Shown: one piece after another, positions 56,422-64,000 of the stretch
How positions within the stretch are numbered: position 1 is the stretch's first letter
Layout: every line of letters starts with the position of its first letter
Assembly: GCF_002019605.1 (NCBI RefSeq)
Contig: NZ_KV917368.1
Location: forward strand, 341,809-405,808
Reading direction: 5' to 3'
Source of the DNA: Alkalihalobacterium alkalinitrilicum
GTDB taxonomy: Bacteria > Bacillota > Bacilli > Bacillales > Bacillaceae_F
DNA: 64,000 bases
Program-made: the position numbers and the translations under genes
The notes under the pieces: generated by a model
The model's database searches: none
The model's input: only the letters and a program-made list of their open reading frames with translations
Told to the model about the DNA's origin: nothing

Positions 56422-57696
56422 GTGCTTTTACTAATGGCTATATTATTAATTATCTTGTTATTCATAAGAATGCCAATAGCCTTTGTACTTCTTGTTGTTG
56501 GTTCAATCGGAACCATTACTTTAATTGGTTATGATCCTTTAACTGGAATTTATTCAACAACTGCCTACAGGAGTATAAATAATTTTACATTTAGTACAAT
56601 CCCTCTATTTATATTGATGGCTCATTTTATGTCTAAAAGTAGAATAGCAGATGACCTATTTGAGTGTATATTAAGATGGATCGGTCATAAACCTGGTGGG
56701 GTGGGTGTTTCAACCGTTTTAGGAAGTGCAGGGTTCGGAACACTAACTGGGTCAAGTATTGCCGCAACAACCGTAATGTCTGAAATTGCTGTTCCAAAAA
56801 TGATCAAAGCCAAATACCCAGACTGGTTTGCTTCTGGATTAGTGGCTACATCATCTGGAACATTAGCTGTTATGATACCTCCAAGTATTCCATTAATTAT
56901 ATATGGAATTCAAACGGAAAACTCTATAGGAAAACTATTGATTGCTGGAATTTTACCTGGTCTATTACTTGCTTTTTTATTATGTATAACTGTTATTTGG
57001 GTCGGTATAAAAGAAAATAGTAAGACAGAACGTTATTCTTGGAAAGAGAGATGGCAATCCACAATCAAAATATGGCCATCTGTTCTATTAATCTTGCTTG
57101 TCTTAAGTTTTATATATTTTGGATTTGGGACAACAACAGAAGCTGCCTCTTTTGGTGCCTTTGGCGCAATGGTAATTGGTTTAACCATGAGAAGGTTAAA
57201 TTGGAAAATGATCGTAGAGTCACTTGTAACAACAGCGAAACAATCGGGGATGATATTCATTATTGTCGTTGGTGCACATGTATTTACGTATTATGTGACG
57301 ATGACAAGAGTGACGCAAGATATTTTAGCATTTATACAAGCAAGTGGTATGTCAACGTGGATGATCTTAGCAGCTATAGTAATCCTTTACCTAATTTTGG
57401 GTATGTTTATGGATTTGTTAGGGTCACTATTAGTTACTTTACCTCTTGTTTATCCTCTATTATTAGGGCTCGGTTATGATCCAATATGGGCTGGAATTGT
57501 CATTGTATTACTTCTTGAAATTGGATTGGTAACGCCTCCTGTAGGAATTAATATATATATCACTAGTCAACATTCTGGGGTTCCAGTAAATACTGTATTA
57601 AGAGGAAGCTGGCTTTTCATAGGGGTTGTATTGTTAGCAGCAATACTCTTAATCATTTTTCCTGAAATTGTTTTGTTTTTACCATCAATAATGTAG
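56422..57696 (+). CDS. TRAP transporter large permease (DctM family)
   Basis: A 424-residue protein with about twelve hydrophobic segments. It has the DctM signatures NNFTFSTIPLFILMAHFMSK, VLGSAGFGTLTGSSIAATTV and IPPSIPLIIYGI, and near the end GLVTPPVGINIYI. It is the sodium-driven transport channel of the TRAP system. The GTG start follows AAAGGAGGT at 7 nt. It is 33 nt after DctQ. The acyl-CoA genes follow 76 nt later on the same strand. Confidence 0.95.
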   Translation: MLLLMAILLIILLFIRMPIAFVLLVVGSIGTITLIGYDPLTGIYSTTAYRSINNFTFSTIPLFILMAHFMSKSRIADDLFECILRWIGHKPGGVGVSTVLGSAGFGTLTGSSIAATTVMSEIAVPKMIKAKYPDWFASGLVATSSGTLAVMIPPSIPLIIYGIQTENSIGKLLIAGILPGLLLAFLLCITVIWVGIKENSKTERYSWKERWQSTIKIWPSVLLILLVLSFIYFGFGTTTEAASFGAFGAMVIGLTMRRLNWKMIVESLVTTAKQSGMIFIIVVGAHVFTYYVTMTRVTQDILAFIQASGMSTWMILAAIVILYLILGMFMDLLGSLLVTLPLVYPLLLGLGYDPIWAGIVIVLLLEIGLVTPPVGINIYITSQHSGVPVNTVLRGSWLFIGVVLLAAILLIIFPEIVLFLPSIM

Positions 57697-57772
57697 ATCT
57701 TCTATTAGTTACTTGGAGAGTTATATCTATGACTTTTCTTAATTAATAGTTATTTCAGAAAGGGTGATGCTA

Positions 57773-59305
57773 ATGTTGAAGATGGGTGATATTTTACCTA
57801 TGGTGTCTAGAAAGTATCCTAACCATATTAGTGCTGTATTTGAAGACAAAAGTTTTACTTATCAAGAAACCAATCACAGAATGTTATGTCTAGCAAATTC
57901 ACTTATAGAATTGGGAATTAAAAAGGGAGATCGAGTAGCCATAATGCAGACCAACAGTCACGAATATTTGGAAGCAGCTTTGGCGATCGCACATGTAGGG
58001 GCTATATATGTTCCTATTAATTATCGACTTCGTGAAGAAGAAGTTGAATATGTCATTAAGGATTCAGGGTCTACTGTATTTTTTGTCGGTGAACGATATG
58101 TATCTTTAATTAATTCGATACGTGATCAAATTCCTGACATTAAACAGTATATCTGTTTTGAAGGTACAACTTCTTCAATGTTGAAGTATGAAGATTTATT
58201 AGCGTTGGGGACACCAAGCATTGTGGAAATTGAAAACTTTAATGATACGGATTTGTTTAAAATTCAATATACAAGTGGAACCACTGGAACTCCTAAAGGG
58301 GCAATGATTACACATAAAGCACAAATTGCAAGAATGACTTTAAATTGGAGTCAGATAACGGAATATGATCGACATTATTGTGCTGGAACAATGTTTCATA
58401 TTTCAGGACTATCATCAAATATTGGAGCTTGGTTACACGGCGCCACTTGTTATATTACTAAACAATTTGATGCATTAGAAGTTGCGGAACTTATCAATAA
58501 AGAAAAAATTACATCTTTATGGCTTGTTCCATCGATGATTAATTTTTTACTAAATGTACCCAATATCGAACAATATAACTTACGGAGCGTTAAACATATT
58601 TCTTATGGGGCAGCCCCGATACCAGTTGAAATGCTCAAAAAAGCAATTTCAAAATTTAATTGTGACCTCACCCAAGCATACGGTTCGAGTGAAAATGGAG
58701 CGGTGACTTATTTGGAGCCTAAAGATCATAACTTGGATGAGAAAATTAATGTTCATCGTTTAAAGTCAGTTGGTAAAGGTGGTCCACTAGACTTTGTTAA
58801 GGTTGTTAATGAACGTGGTGAGGAAATAGCTCCTGGTGAAGTGGGTGAAATTGTTACTTTAGGGGCGGGTAACATGATCGGTTATTGGAATAAACCTGAG
58901 GCAACAAAAGAAACGTTGCAAAATGGTTGGATTCGCTCAGGTGATTTAGCTACCGTTGATGAGGATGGATATATCTATCTTTCTGGTAGAAAAAAAGACA
59001 TGATCATCAGGGGTGGTGAAAATATATACCCAATTGAGATTGAAAATGTACTTTATAAGCATCCAAAAGTATTAGAAGCAGTAGTTATTGGGGTTCCTGA
59101 TGATGCATGGGGAGAAACCGTTAAGGCTTGCGTTGCAATTAAAACAAACGAATCCTTAAGTTCTGAAGAAATTATCGCCTTTTGTAAAAAATACTTGGCT
59201 AGTTATAAATGTCCTACCTCTGTTGAATTTATGGATGAGTTACCTAAAAACCAGATGGGGAAAATCCTAAAGAAGGACTTAAAGATTAAATTTGCAAAAC
59301 GATAA
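57773..59305 (+). CDS. Acyl-CoA synthetase (AMP-forming)
   Basis: A 510-residue ANL-superfamily ligase. Motifs in order: P-loop YTSGTTGTPKGAMITH, HISYGAAPIP, AYGSSENGAV (A5), GWIRSGDLATVDEDGYIYLS (A7), GRKKDMIIRGGENIYPIEIE (A8) and the C-terminal catalytic Lys in NQMGKILKKDL (A10). It activates a carboxylic acid to its CoA thioester with ATP. The ATG at 57773 follows AAAGGG; other in-frame starts lie at 57764 and 57767. Its place right after a carboxylate importer suggests it activates the imported acid. Acid identity is unknown. Confidence 0.93.
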   Translation: MLKMGDILPMVSRKYPNHISAVFEDKSFTYQETNHRMLCLANSLIELGIKKGDRVAIMQTNSHEYLEAALAIAHVGAIYVPINYRLREEEVEYVIKDSGSTVFFVGERYVSLINSIRDQIPDIKQYICFEGTTSSMLKYEDLLALGTPSIVEIENFNDTDLFKIQYTSGTTGTPKGAMITHKAQIARMTLNWSQITEYDRHYCAGTMFHISGLSSNIGAWLHGATCYITKQFDALEVAELINKEKITSLWLVPSMINFLLNVPNIEQYNLRSVKHISYGAAPIPVEMLKKAISKFNCDLTQAYGSSENGAVTYLEPKDHNLDEKINVHRLKSVGKGGPLDFVKVVNERGEEIAPGEVGEIVTLGAGNMIGYWNKPEATKETLQNGWIRSGDLATVDEDGYIYLSGRKKDMIIRGGENIYPIEIENVLYKHPKVLEAVVIGVPDDAWGETVKACVAIKTNESLSSEEIIAFCKKYLASYKCPTSVEFMDELPKNQMGKILKKDLKIKFAKR

Positions 59306-59339
59306 CCCCACTATTCATGAAAAAGGAGAGAAATGATAT

Positions 59340-60440
59340 ATGAATTTTGATTATTCCGAAGATGAGAAAATGTTGCAAAAATCAGTAAGAAACATGTTGC
59401 AAGATAAACACCCAATTGAAAAAGTGAGAGAGTATATGGGAAATGGAAAAATCTCAGAAACTCTTACAAATTTGCTAGCTTCACAAGGGTTATTAGGACC
59501 AGTCAGTTGGAATGAGAAAACAAAATCTATAGAGGGAATAACCTACGCAGTATTAACATCATTTGAAGTAGGTAGATCGGTACTGCCATTTCCATTGATG
59601 GAAAGTTACGTGTCTGCCTATGTGTTAGAAAAATACAAATTCGAATCAATTTATAACGAAGTAACTTCAGGTACAAAAATATGTACAATTGCTTGGGAAG
59701 GTAAGACTATGAATGTGACAAGTAAAGAAGATGCGTTATTGGTAACTGGGGAGTTTACGTATGTTCCTTTTGCTAAGGATGCTAACTATATGCTCGCAAA
59801 GGTTAATATAAATAGCGAAGAAAAAGTCTTGGTTGTTAATTTAAATAATGAAAATATAGAAGTAAGAAAAAGAGACTCGATGGATGAAACGTATCCTCTA
59901 TACAATGTTCGAGTGAAAAATTATCAATTCTCACAACAAGATGTTCTCACAACAGGCGAAAATTCTACATCTATATTCGATGAGATGAAGATGATTGCTA
60001 GGCTGTTGATTAGTGCAGAAATGGTAGGTGCCAGTGAAGAAATACTTGAACGAACCGTTGAATATACGAATCAAAGAGAACAATTTGGCCAATCCATTTC
60101 AAAGTTTCAGGCCATTAAACATATGGCTGCCGATATGTATCTCTTGTTAGATAGCAGTAAGGCCATTTTAGATTATACAACTGCAGTCATTGATTCCAAT
60201 GCGGATGAAGATCTAATGAAAGTAACTTCAATGTTAAAGGCTTATGTTTCAGATGCTAGTAACGAAATAATAGGTACGGCAATTCAGGTACATGGAGGAA
60301 TTGCATATACTTGGGAAAGTGATGTTCATCTTTATTATAAAAGAGCACGAAGAAGTTCAGTTATGTTAGGTGATTCGTATTACCATCGCGAAAAAGTTTT
60401 TCAGTCCATGCTAAATCAAAAAGCTGTACTTAAAGTGTAA
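59340..60440 (+). CDS. Acyl-CoA dehydrogenase-family protein (first of a pair)
   Basis: A 366-residue flavoprotein, shorter than the classic 380-400 residues and with a divergent middle domain. The C-terminal helical domain carries ILERTVEYTNQREQFGQSIS, SKFQAIKHMAADMYLL and QVHGGIAYTWESDVHLYYKR (residues 316-335), with Glu326 as candidate catalytic acid. GGAGAG precedes the ATG. The pair with the gene at 60529 resembles the heteromeric dehydrogenases of pimeloyl-CoA or steroid side-chain degradation. It introduces a double bond next to the CoA thioester and passes electrons to electron-transfer flavoprotein. Confidence 0.88.
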   Translation: MNFDYSEDEKMLQKSVRNMLQDKHPIEKVREYMGNGKISETLTNLLASQGLLGPVSWNEKTKSIEGITYAVLTSFEVGRSVLPFPLMESYVSAYVLEKYKFESIYNEVTSGTKICTIAWEGKTMNVTSKEDALLVTGEFTYVPFAKDANYMLAKVNINSEEKVLVVNLNNENIEVRKRDSMDETYPLYNVRVKNYQFSQQDVLTTGENSTSIFDEMKMIARLLISAEMVGASEEILERTVEYTNQREQFGQSISKFQAIKHMAADMYLLLDSSKAILDYTTAVIDSNADEDLMKVTSMLKAYVSDASNEIIGTAIQVHGGIAYTWESDVHLYYKRARRSSVMLGDSYYHREKVFQSMLNQKAVLKV

Positions 60441-60528
60441 TGGCTGATACAAAATTTATGATAGATGCAAAAGTACGCATTAAAATAATAAAAAATACTC
60501 TTAACCTTAAAGATATGGAGGATTAAAG

Positions 60529-61692
60529 ATGGATATTGCATTTTCAAAAGAGCATGAGGAATATCGTGAACAAGTTCGTAATTGGTTAATAGAAAACATA
60601 CCGAAAAGTGATAATGGAGAATTTAGTGCTGAACAAAATCTAGATTGGGAAAGAAAACTATATGAAGGTGGATATTCTGGAATATCATGGCCTAAGGAAT
60701 ATGGTGGTCAGGGTAATGATATTATTTTCCAAACTATTTTTAATGAAGAATGTGCAAAACTTAATGCTCCTTCAGGAATGAATTTAATCGGCAAACAAAT
60801 TTTTGGTCCGTCACTGATTGAGTTAGGAACAGAAGAACAGAAAGAAAGATTTCTTCCTAAAATCATAAGAGGAGAAGAAATGTGGTGTCAATGCTTCTCG
60901 GAACCGAATGCAGGTTCTGATTTAGCGGCGTTATCTACAAAAGCAGTGCTAAAAGGAGATAAGTGGGTAATCAACGGCCAGAAAGTATGGACCAGTTGGG
61001 CTGAACATGCAGATTATAGCATTCTTTTAGCCAGAACAGATAATGAAGCGCCGAAACACAAAGGAATTACCTTTTTTATTGTTCCGATGTCAGCAGAAGG
61101 AATTACAGTTAGATCCTTAAAACAAATGAGTGGGGAAGAAAATGATTTTGCAGAAGTGTTTTTTGATGATGTAATCATCGATAAAGACTCTGTTTTAGGT
61201 AACGTCAATGAAGGCTGGCAAGTTACGATGAGGGCGTTATCATATGAAAGAGGCGGAAATTCACTTGGGCACGCAGCACATTTTTCTGAAGAATTAACTG
61301 AATTATTAGAATTGGGCAAGCGGTTAGAAACTCAAGTTGGGGAAGCTATCACTAATAGTTCGTATTATAGACAAAAGTTGGCACAATCGTATATAGAAGT
61401 TGAAGTTTTAAGACATATGGGGTTAAAAATAGCTAATAAACTCATTAACAACCAAAAGGTGACAACTGAAGCATCTGTTCAAAAACTATATTGGAGCGAG
61501 TACCATCAAAGATTTGGAGAACTAGCAATGGAAATACAAGGGTTGGAAAGTCCATTTTGGGGTGAAGACGGTTTAAACTCAGGTAAGTTTCAACAAATCT
61601 TTATGCGTTCACGAGCTGAAACTATTTTTGCTGGTTCTTCACAAATACAAAGAAACATTATTTCTGAGAGAATACTAGGAATGCCAAGGTAA
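60529..61692 (+). CDS. Acyl-CoA dehydrogenase-family protein (second of a pair)
   Basis: A 387-residue protein of the same superfamily. FAD-binding signatures are present: SWPKEYGGQGNDIIFQTIFN, WCQCFSEPNAGSDLAALSTK and WVINGQKVWTSWAEHADYSI. The end is RSRAETIFAGSSQIQRNIIS, then ERILGMPR. GGAGG precedes the ATG. This subgroup (PimC-like) usually forms a heteromer with a shorter partner such as the gene at 59340. The two genes are 88 nt apart and in the same operon. Substrate unknown. Confidence 0.9.
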   Translation: MDIAFSKEHEEYREQVRNWLIENIPKSDNGEFSAEQNLDWERKLYEGGYSGISWPKEYGGQGNDIIFQTIFNEECAKLNAPSGMNLIGKQIFGPSLIELGTEEQKERFLPKIIRGEEMWCQCFSEPNAGSDLAALSTKAVLKGDKWVINGQKVWTSWAEHADYSILLARTDNEAPKHKGITFFIVPMSAEGITVRSLKQMSGEENDFAEVFFDDVIIDKDSVLGNVNEGWQVTMRALSYERGGNSLGHAAHFSEELTELLELGKRLETQVGEAITNSSYYRQKLAQSYIEVEVLRHMGLKIANKLINNQKVTTEASVQKLYWSEYHQRFGELAMEIQGLESPFWGEDGLNSGKFQQIFMRSRAETIFAGSSQIQRNIISERILGMPR

Positions 61693-61737
61693 ATTTAATG
61701 AGTTCTTCATATAAATATCATTCAATTGGAGGTAGAA

Positions 61738-62547
61738 ATGGATTTTAATACAATTATTTATAAAGAATTAGTGAACGAAGGTATTGCGGAAATTATCATG
61801 AACCGACCGAAGAAACGAAATGCGATTAATAAAGAAATGATCGTAGAAATGTCAGCTGCGTTCAAACGTGCAGAAGAAAGTGAAGATATTAAAGTAATCA
61901 TCTTCAGTGGGGCTGGTCCTTGTTTTTCAGCAGGACATGATTTGTCCCCGAATGAAGAATATCCTGATACATGTGATGAGCGTATTGCCTTTGAACGTAA
62001 ATACTACTTCGACGAGTCGATGTACATTCGGAATATAAGAAAACCAATTATCTCAAAAGTGCATAGTCACTGTATCGCTGCAGCGTTAGCACTTGCATCT
62101 GTAACGGATATTGTCATTGCTTCTGAAGATGCCATTTTTAGTGAGCCAGTTGTACGAATGGGTGCTAATAGCCAAGAACTAATGTTTTTACCGTGGTTAA
62201 TTGGAGAGAAGAAGACGAAAGAACTTTTATTTACAGGTGATGCAATAAAAGCGGATGAAGCAGTTCAGTTAGGTTTAGTGAATAAAGTCGTTCCAGTAGA
62301 ACAATTAGATGATGCGGTTATGGAGATGGCGAGTAAAATCGCGCAAATGCCACCTTTAGCAATTTCTCTTGTGAAAGAATCAGTTAATAATACAATGGAC
62401 ATCATGGGGTATACGAACTCCATGAAAATGCATTTCGCTTCCCACCTATTAAGCCATACAACAAATGAAATTGCTGAGGGAATGGGGAAATCCAAAAGAG
62501 GAAATTTAAAAGAGTTTTTTGACCGACGAGATCAAAAATTTGTATAA
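61738..62547 (+). CDS. Crotonase-superfamily protein lacking the hydratase glutamates
   Basis: A 269-residue protein of the enoyl-CoA hydratase/isomerase superfamily: NRPKKRNAINKEM, FSGAGPCFSAGHDL (oxyanion loop 1), KVHSHCIAAALALASVTDI and GLVNKVVP. By eye, Glu144 of classic hydratase aligns with Ala118 and Glu164 with Val138, and the GGG turn reads AAA (114-116). Simple hydratase chemistry is therefore unlikely. GGAGGT precedes the ATG. Last gene of the TRAP-acyl-CoA cluster and followed by a terminator. It may do another crotonase reaction such as isomerisation, hydrolysis or ring cleavage. Confidence 0.8.
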   Translation: MDFNTIIYKELVNEGIAEIIMNRPKKRNAINKEMIVEMSAAFKRAEESEDIKVIIFSGAGPCFSAGHDLSPNEEYPDTCDERIAFERKYYFDESMYIRNIRKPIISKVHSHCIAAALALASVTDIVIASEDAIFSEPVVRMGANSQELMFLPWLIGEKKTKELLFTGDAIKADEAVQLGLVNKVVPVEQLDDAVMEMASKIAQMPPLAISLVKESVNNTMDIMGYTNSMKMHFASHLLSHTTNEIAEGMGKSKRGNLKEFFDRRDQKFV

Positions 62548-62596
62548 CAATACCGAGTAAATAGTTAAATCAAATGCTTGGTTGATTAGTGTAGAT

Positions 62597-62629
62597 AAGA
62601 TAGCTCTCTATATAGGGAGCTATCTTTTT
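62597..62629 (+). terminator. Terminator of the acyl-CoA operon
   Basis: AAGATAGCTC and GAGCTATCTT form a 10-bp stem with a 10-nt loop, then a T-run. Confidence 0.85.
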
Positions 62630-62768
62630 GGGGTGTTAAGGAACAGTTGACAACTTACAAATGTTCAAGAAGTATTGCCGAGAATAGATAAATGTTAATC
62701 CAATAAAAATTGAAACCATTTCTAAAATACAACGTCAAATATATTGTATAAACAAAAAAGGGGATGGC

Positions 62769-63218
62769 ATGATGAAGGTGTTATTTTTACTGGTGTTCGC
62801 ATTTTTTTTGACAGGGTGTGGTTTGGGGAATGAACAAGCAAGTCAAGAACCTACTACTGGAGGAAGTGAAATTGTAGATGGAGAAATGACCATTAGTCTT
62901 GTGGAGGAAAGTCCACTCGTTTTTCATTATGAGGTCATGAATCAATCGGACAAAGTTGTGACAATAGAGTTTTCGAGCTCACAGCGAATCAATTATTCAA
63001 TAACTACTAAAGAAGGAAAAGATATCTATTTATTTTCAAGTGTTGCTACATTTCTTCAAGCATTAGGTGAAGAGGAATTGAAGCCAGATGAACAGTTAGA
63101 ATATGTGATCGATTTAAATGAATTGGACCTCCAAGAAGGTGAGTATCTACTATCAGTGTGGTTGACACCAATGGACGGGCCAACTTATAAAATAATAAAA
63201 GAGTTCACCATTGAATAA
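62769..63218 (+). CDS. Lipoprotein with BsuPI-type (intracellular proteinase inhibitor) domain
   Basis: A 149-residue protein with a short signal peptide and lipobox LTGC (Cys about residue 17). The mature part has a compact beta fold typical of BsuPI domains: FHYEVMNQSDKVVTIEFSSS, ELKPDEQLEYVIDL and LQEGEYLLSVWLTPMDGP. BsuPI was named for a Bacillus protease inhibitor, but many lipoprotein versions have no known partner. GGGG-A upstream; the frame has ATG at 62769 and 62772. It is a single-gene unit. A role outside the membrane is clear; inhibition of proteases is only inferred. Confidence 0.78.
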   Translation: MMKVLFLLVFAFFLTGCGLGNEQASQEPTTGGSEIVDGEMTISLVEESPLVFHYEVMNQSDKVVTIEFSSSQRINYSITTKEGKDIYLFSSVATFLQALGEEELKPDEQLEYVIDLNELDLQEGEYLLSVWLTPMDGPTYKIIKEFTIE

Positions 63219-63225
63219 ACCAAGT

Positions 63226-63256
63226 GAGAGTTCTAAAACATTTTAGAGCTCTTTTT
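63226..63256 (+). terminator. Terminator of the BsuPI-lipoprotein gene
   Basis: AGAGTTCTAAAA and TTTTAGAGCTCT form a long stem with a short loop, then T. Confidence 0.8.
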
Positions 63257-63478
63257 TATGATTATTTTGTTAAAAAATCGATAGGATCAATGTTACCTAA
63301 TTTTTGGGACAACAGCAAAATTTAGTATATGGACAAGTAGTAGCTTCATAAATTATTATAATATTAAGAAAACTAAAGAAATACTGTTCTATTTTGTTAC
63401 CCGATAAAACTAAGCACTTCATGTAAGGTCAATATCAATGAGATTAACATTAAAATGACAAGACAAAGAGGTGATCCC

Positions 63479-64000
63479 ATGACTTTTATTGGAAGATTTA
63501 TGAACATTGAACTAGAGATGAATAAAACCCTAGTCGAAGAATTTTTGGGGAAAATAAAGACAGTCTATCCATACAAGTGGATCGAAAATAAAGAGGATAA
63601 AACTTTAGTTATTTATGGAGAAAAACAATATCAACTTCCTTTTAAAGAAAAAGAGGGTCTTTTCACTTTAGCGATTGAAGAATTAACAACTAGTGAAAGA
63701 ACGTTTTCAATTGCATTTAATGAACTATTATTTGAAGCAAGAAAGAAGATGATGAGGATCGAGAATATATATGAAAGAAAGAAAAGAAGAATAGAAGAAA
63801 GACAAGAAGAAATTCAAGTCATACATCTGCGACGAAGTGAAAAAGCGCAACTAAGGTTAGTTGCACCAATGACTAAACAAACAGAAATGAACATCGTGAA
63901 GTTGGAAACGGATTATCTATTAATGGAATTACATGAAGCATTAGTGAAGAATGAGGAAGAGACAGTACAGTATTGTAAAAAAAGATTACAAGAGTTAGTT
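63479..64000 (+). CDS. Unknown soluble protein (partial, runs off window)
   Basis: 174 codons are visible from the ATG at 63479, preceded by AGAGGTGAT. No membrane segment or signal peptide. The N-terminal 80 residues alternate strands and helices (MTFIGRFMNIELEMNKTLVE; KTLVIYGEKQYQLPFKE). From residue 90 a long, highly charged helix follows (YERKKRRIEERQEEI), suggestive of a coiled coil. I do not recognise the family. The 3' end lies outside the window. Confidence 0.65.
   Translation, partial: MTFIGRFMNIELEMNKTLVEEFLGKIKTVYPYKWIENKEDKTLVIYGEKQYQLPFKEKEGLFTLAIEELTTSERTFSIAFNELLFEARKKMMRIENIYERKKRRIEERQEEIQVIHLRRSEKAQLRLVAPMTKQTEMNIVKLETDYLLMELHEALVKNEEETVQYCKKRLQELV

Overview
The window is low-GC, gene-dense Firmicute DNA from an endospore-forming Bacillaceae genome. 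Evidence: two or three gerA-type germinant-receptor loci, a 46-codon YjcZ-like sporulation peptide gene, a YycC-like peptide gene, strong AAGGAGG ribosome sites with frequent TTG/GTG starts, and Bacillus-style glt, glp and mod gene sets. It is not a close match to B. subtilis in gene order, and I assign no species. No rRNA, tRNA, CRISPR array or intact transposase was seen.

Layout. 1-5205: two divergent germinant-receptor operons, the left one cut by the window edge, the right one in the order A-C-small protein-B. 5421-12202: an inducible uptake and catabolic operon under a SorC-type regulator (lipoprotein binding protein, ABC ATPase, permease, a tryptophan-synthase-alpha-like TIM barrel, FGGY kinase). 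12263-14348: htpG behind a CIRCE-like palindrome. 14615-17913: glpK and glpD with a leader terminator between them. 18333-19934: an EAL-HDOD gene and a PilZ gene, both broken. 20118-22660 (minus): modA, modB, modC. 22822-25893: decayed genes and a second germination locus with a truncated C gene. 26004-33251: DUF1287 protein, VOC protein, HpaB-like monooxygenase, carbon-nitrogen hydrolase with a tandem duplication, SRPBCC protein, catalase. 33404-34934: a BCCT transporter gene destroyed by a frameshift and an internal inversion. 35035-40936: SDR enzyme, paired fluoride channels, glutamine-rich coiled coil, dead ribokinase, thioesterase, small membrane proteins, dead alpha/beta hydrolase. 40987-52522: nitrogen assimilation (gltC, glutamate synthase, glutamate dehydrogenase, a GltC-like regulator). 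53550-62547: TetR regulator, TRAP transporter and acyl-CoA genes that look like one uptake-and-degradation unit for an unidentified carboxylic acid. The right end holds a BsuPI-type lipoprotein and a partial unknown gene.

Sequence structure not explained by genes. Four dispersed copies of a roughly 200-bp, multi-hairpin element lie at 14354, 23070, 40123 and 48185, all in the same orientation, with TTTAT-type flanks and compensatory stem changes. They resemble bcr1-type elements of the B. cereus group and the right ends of IS200/IS605 elements. A separate 117-bp MITE with 19-20 bp terminal inverted repeats and a perfect TATTA duplication sits inside the TRAP operon.

At least eight loci are visibly broken (nonsense, frameshift, internal deletion, inversion, truncation). 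This points to active gene decay, although single-base lesions could also be sequencing errors. The least familiar metabolic idea is the TrpA-like enzyme paired with an FGGY kinase. It keeps the phosphate-binding glycines and the first catalytic Glu of TrpA but replaces the second acid (Asp60) with Glu, which suggests a retro-aldol step on a phosphorylated import product.
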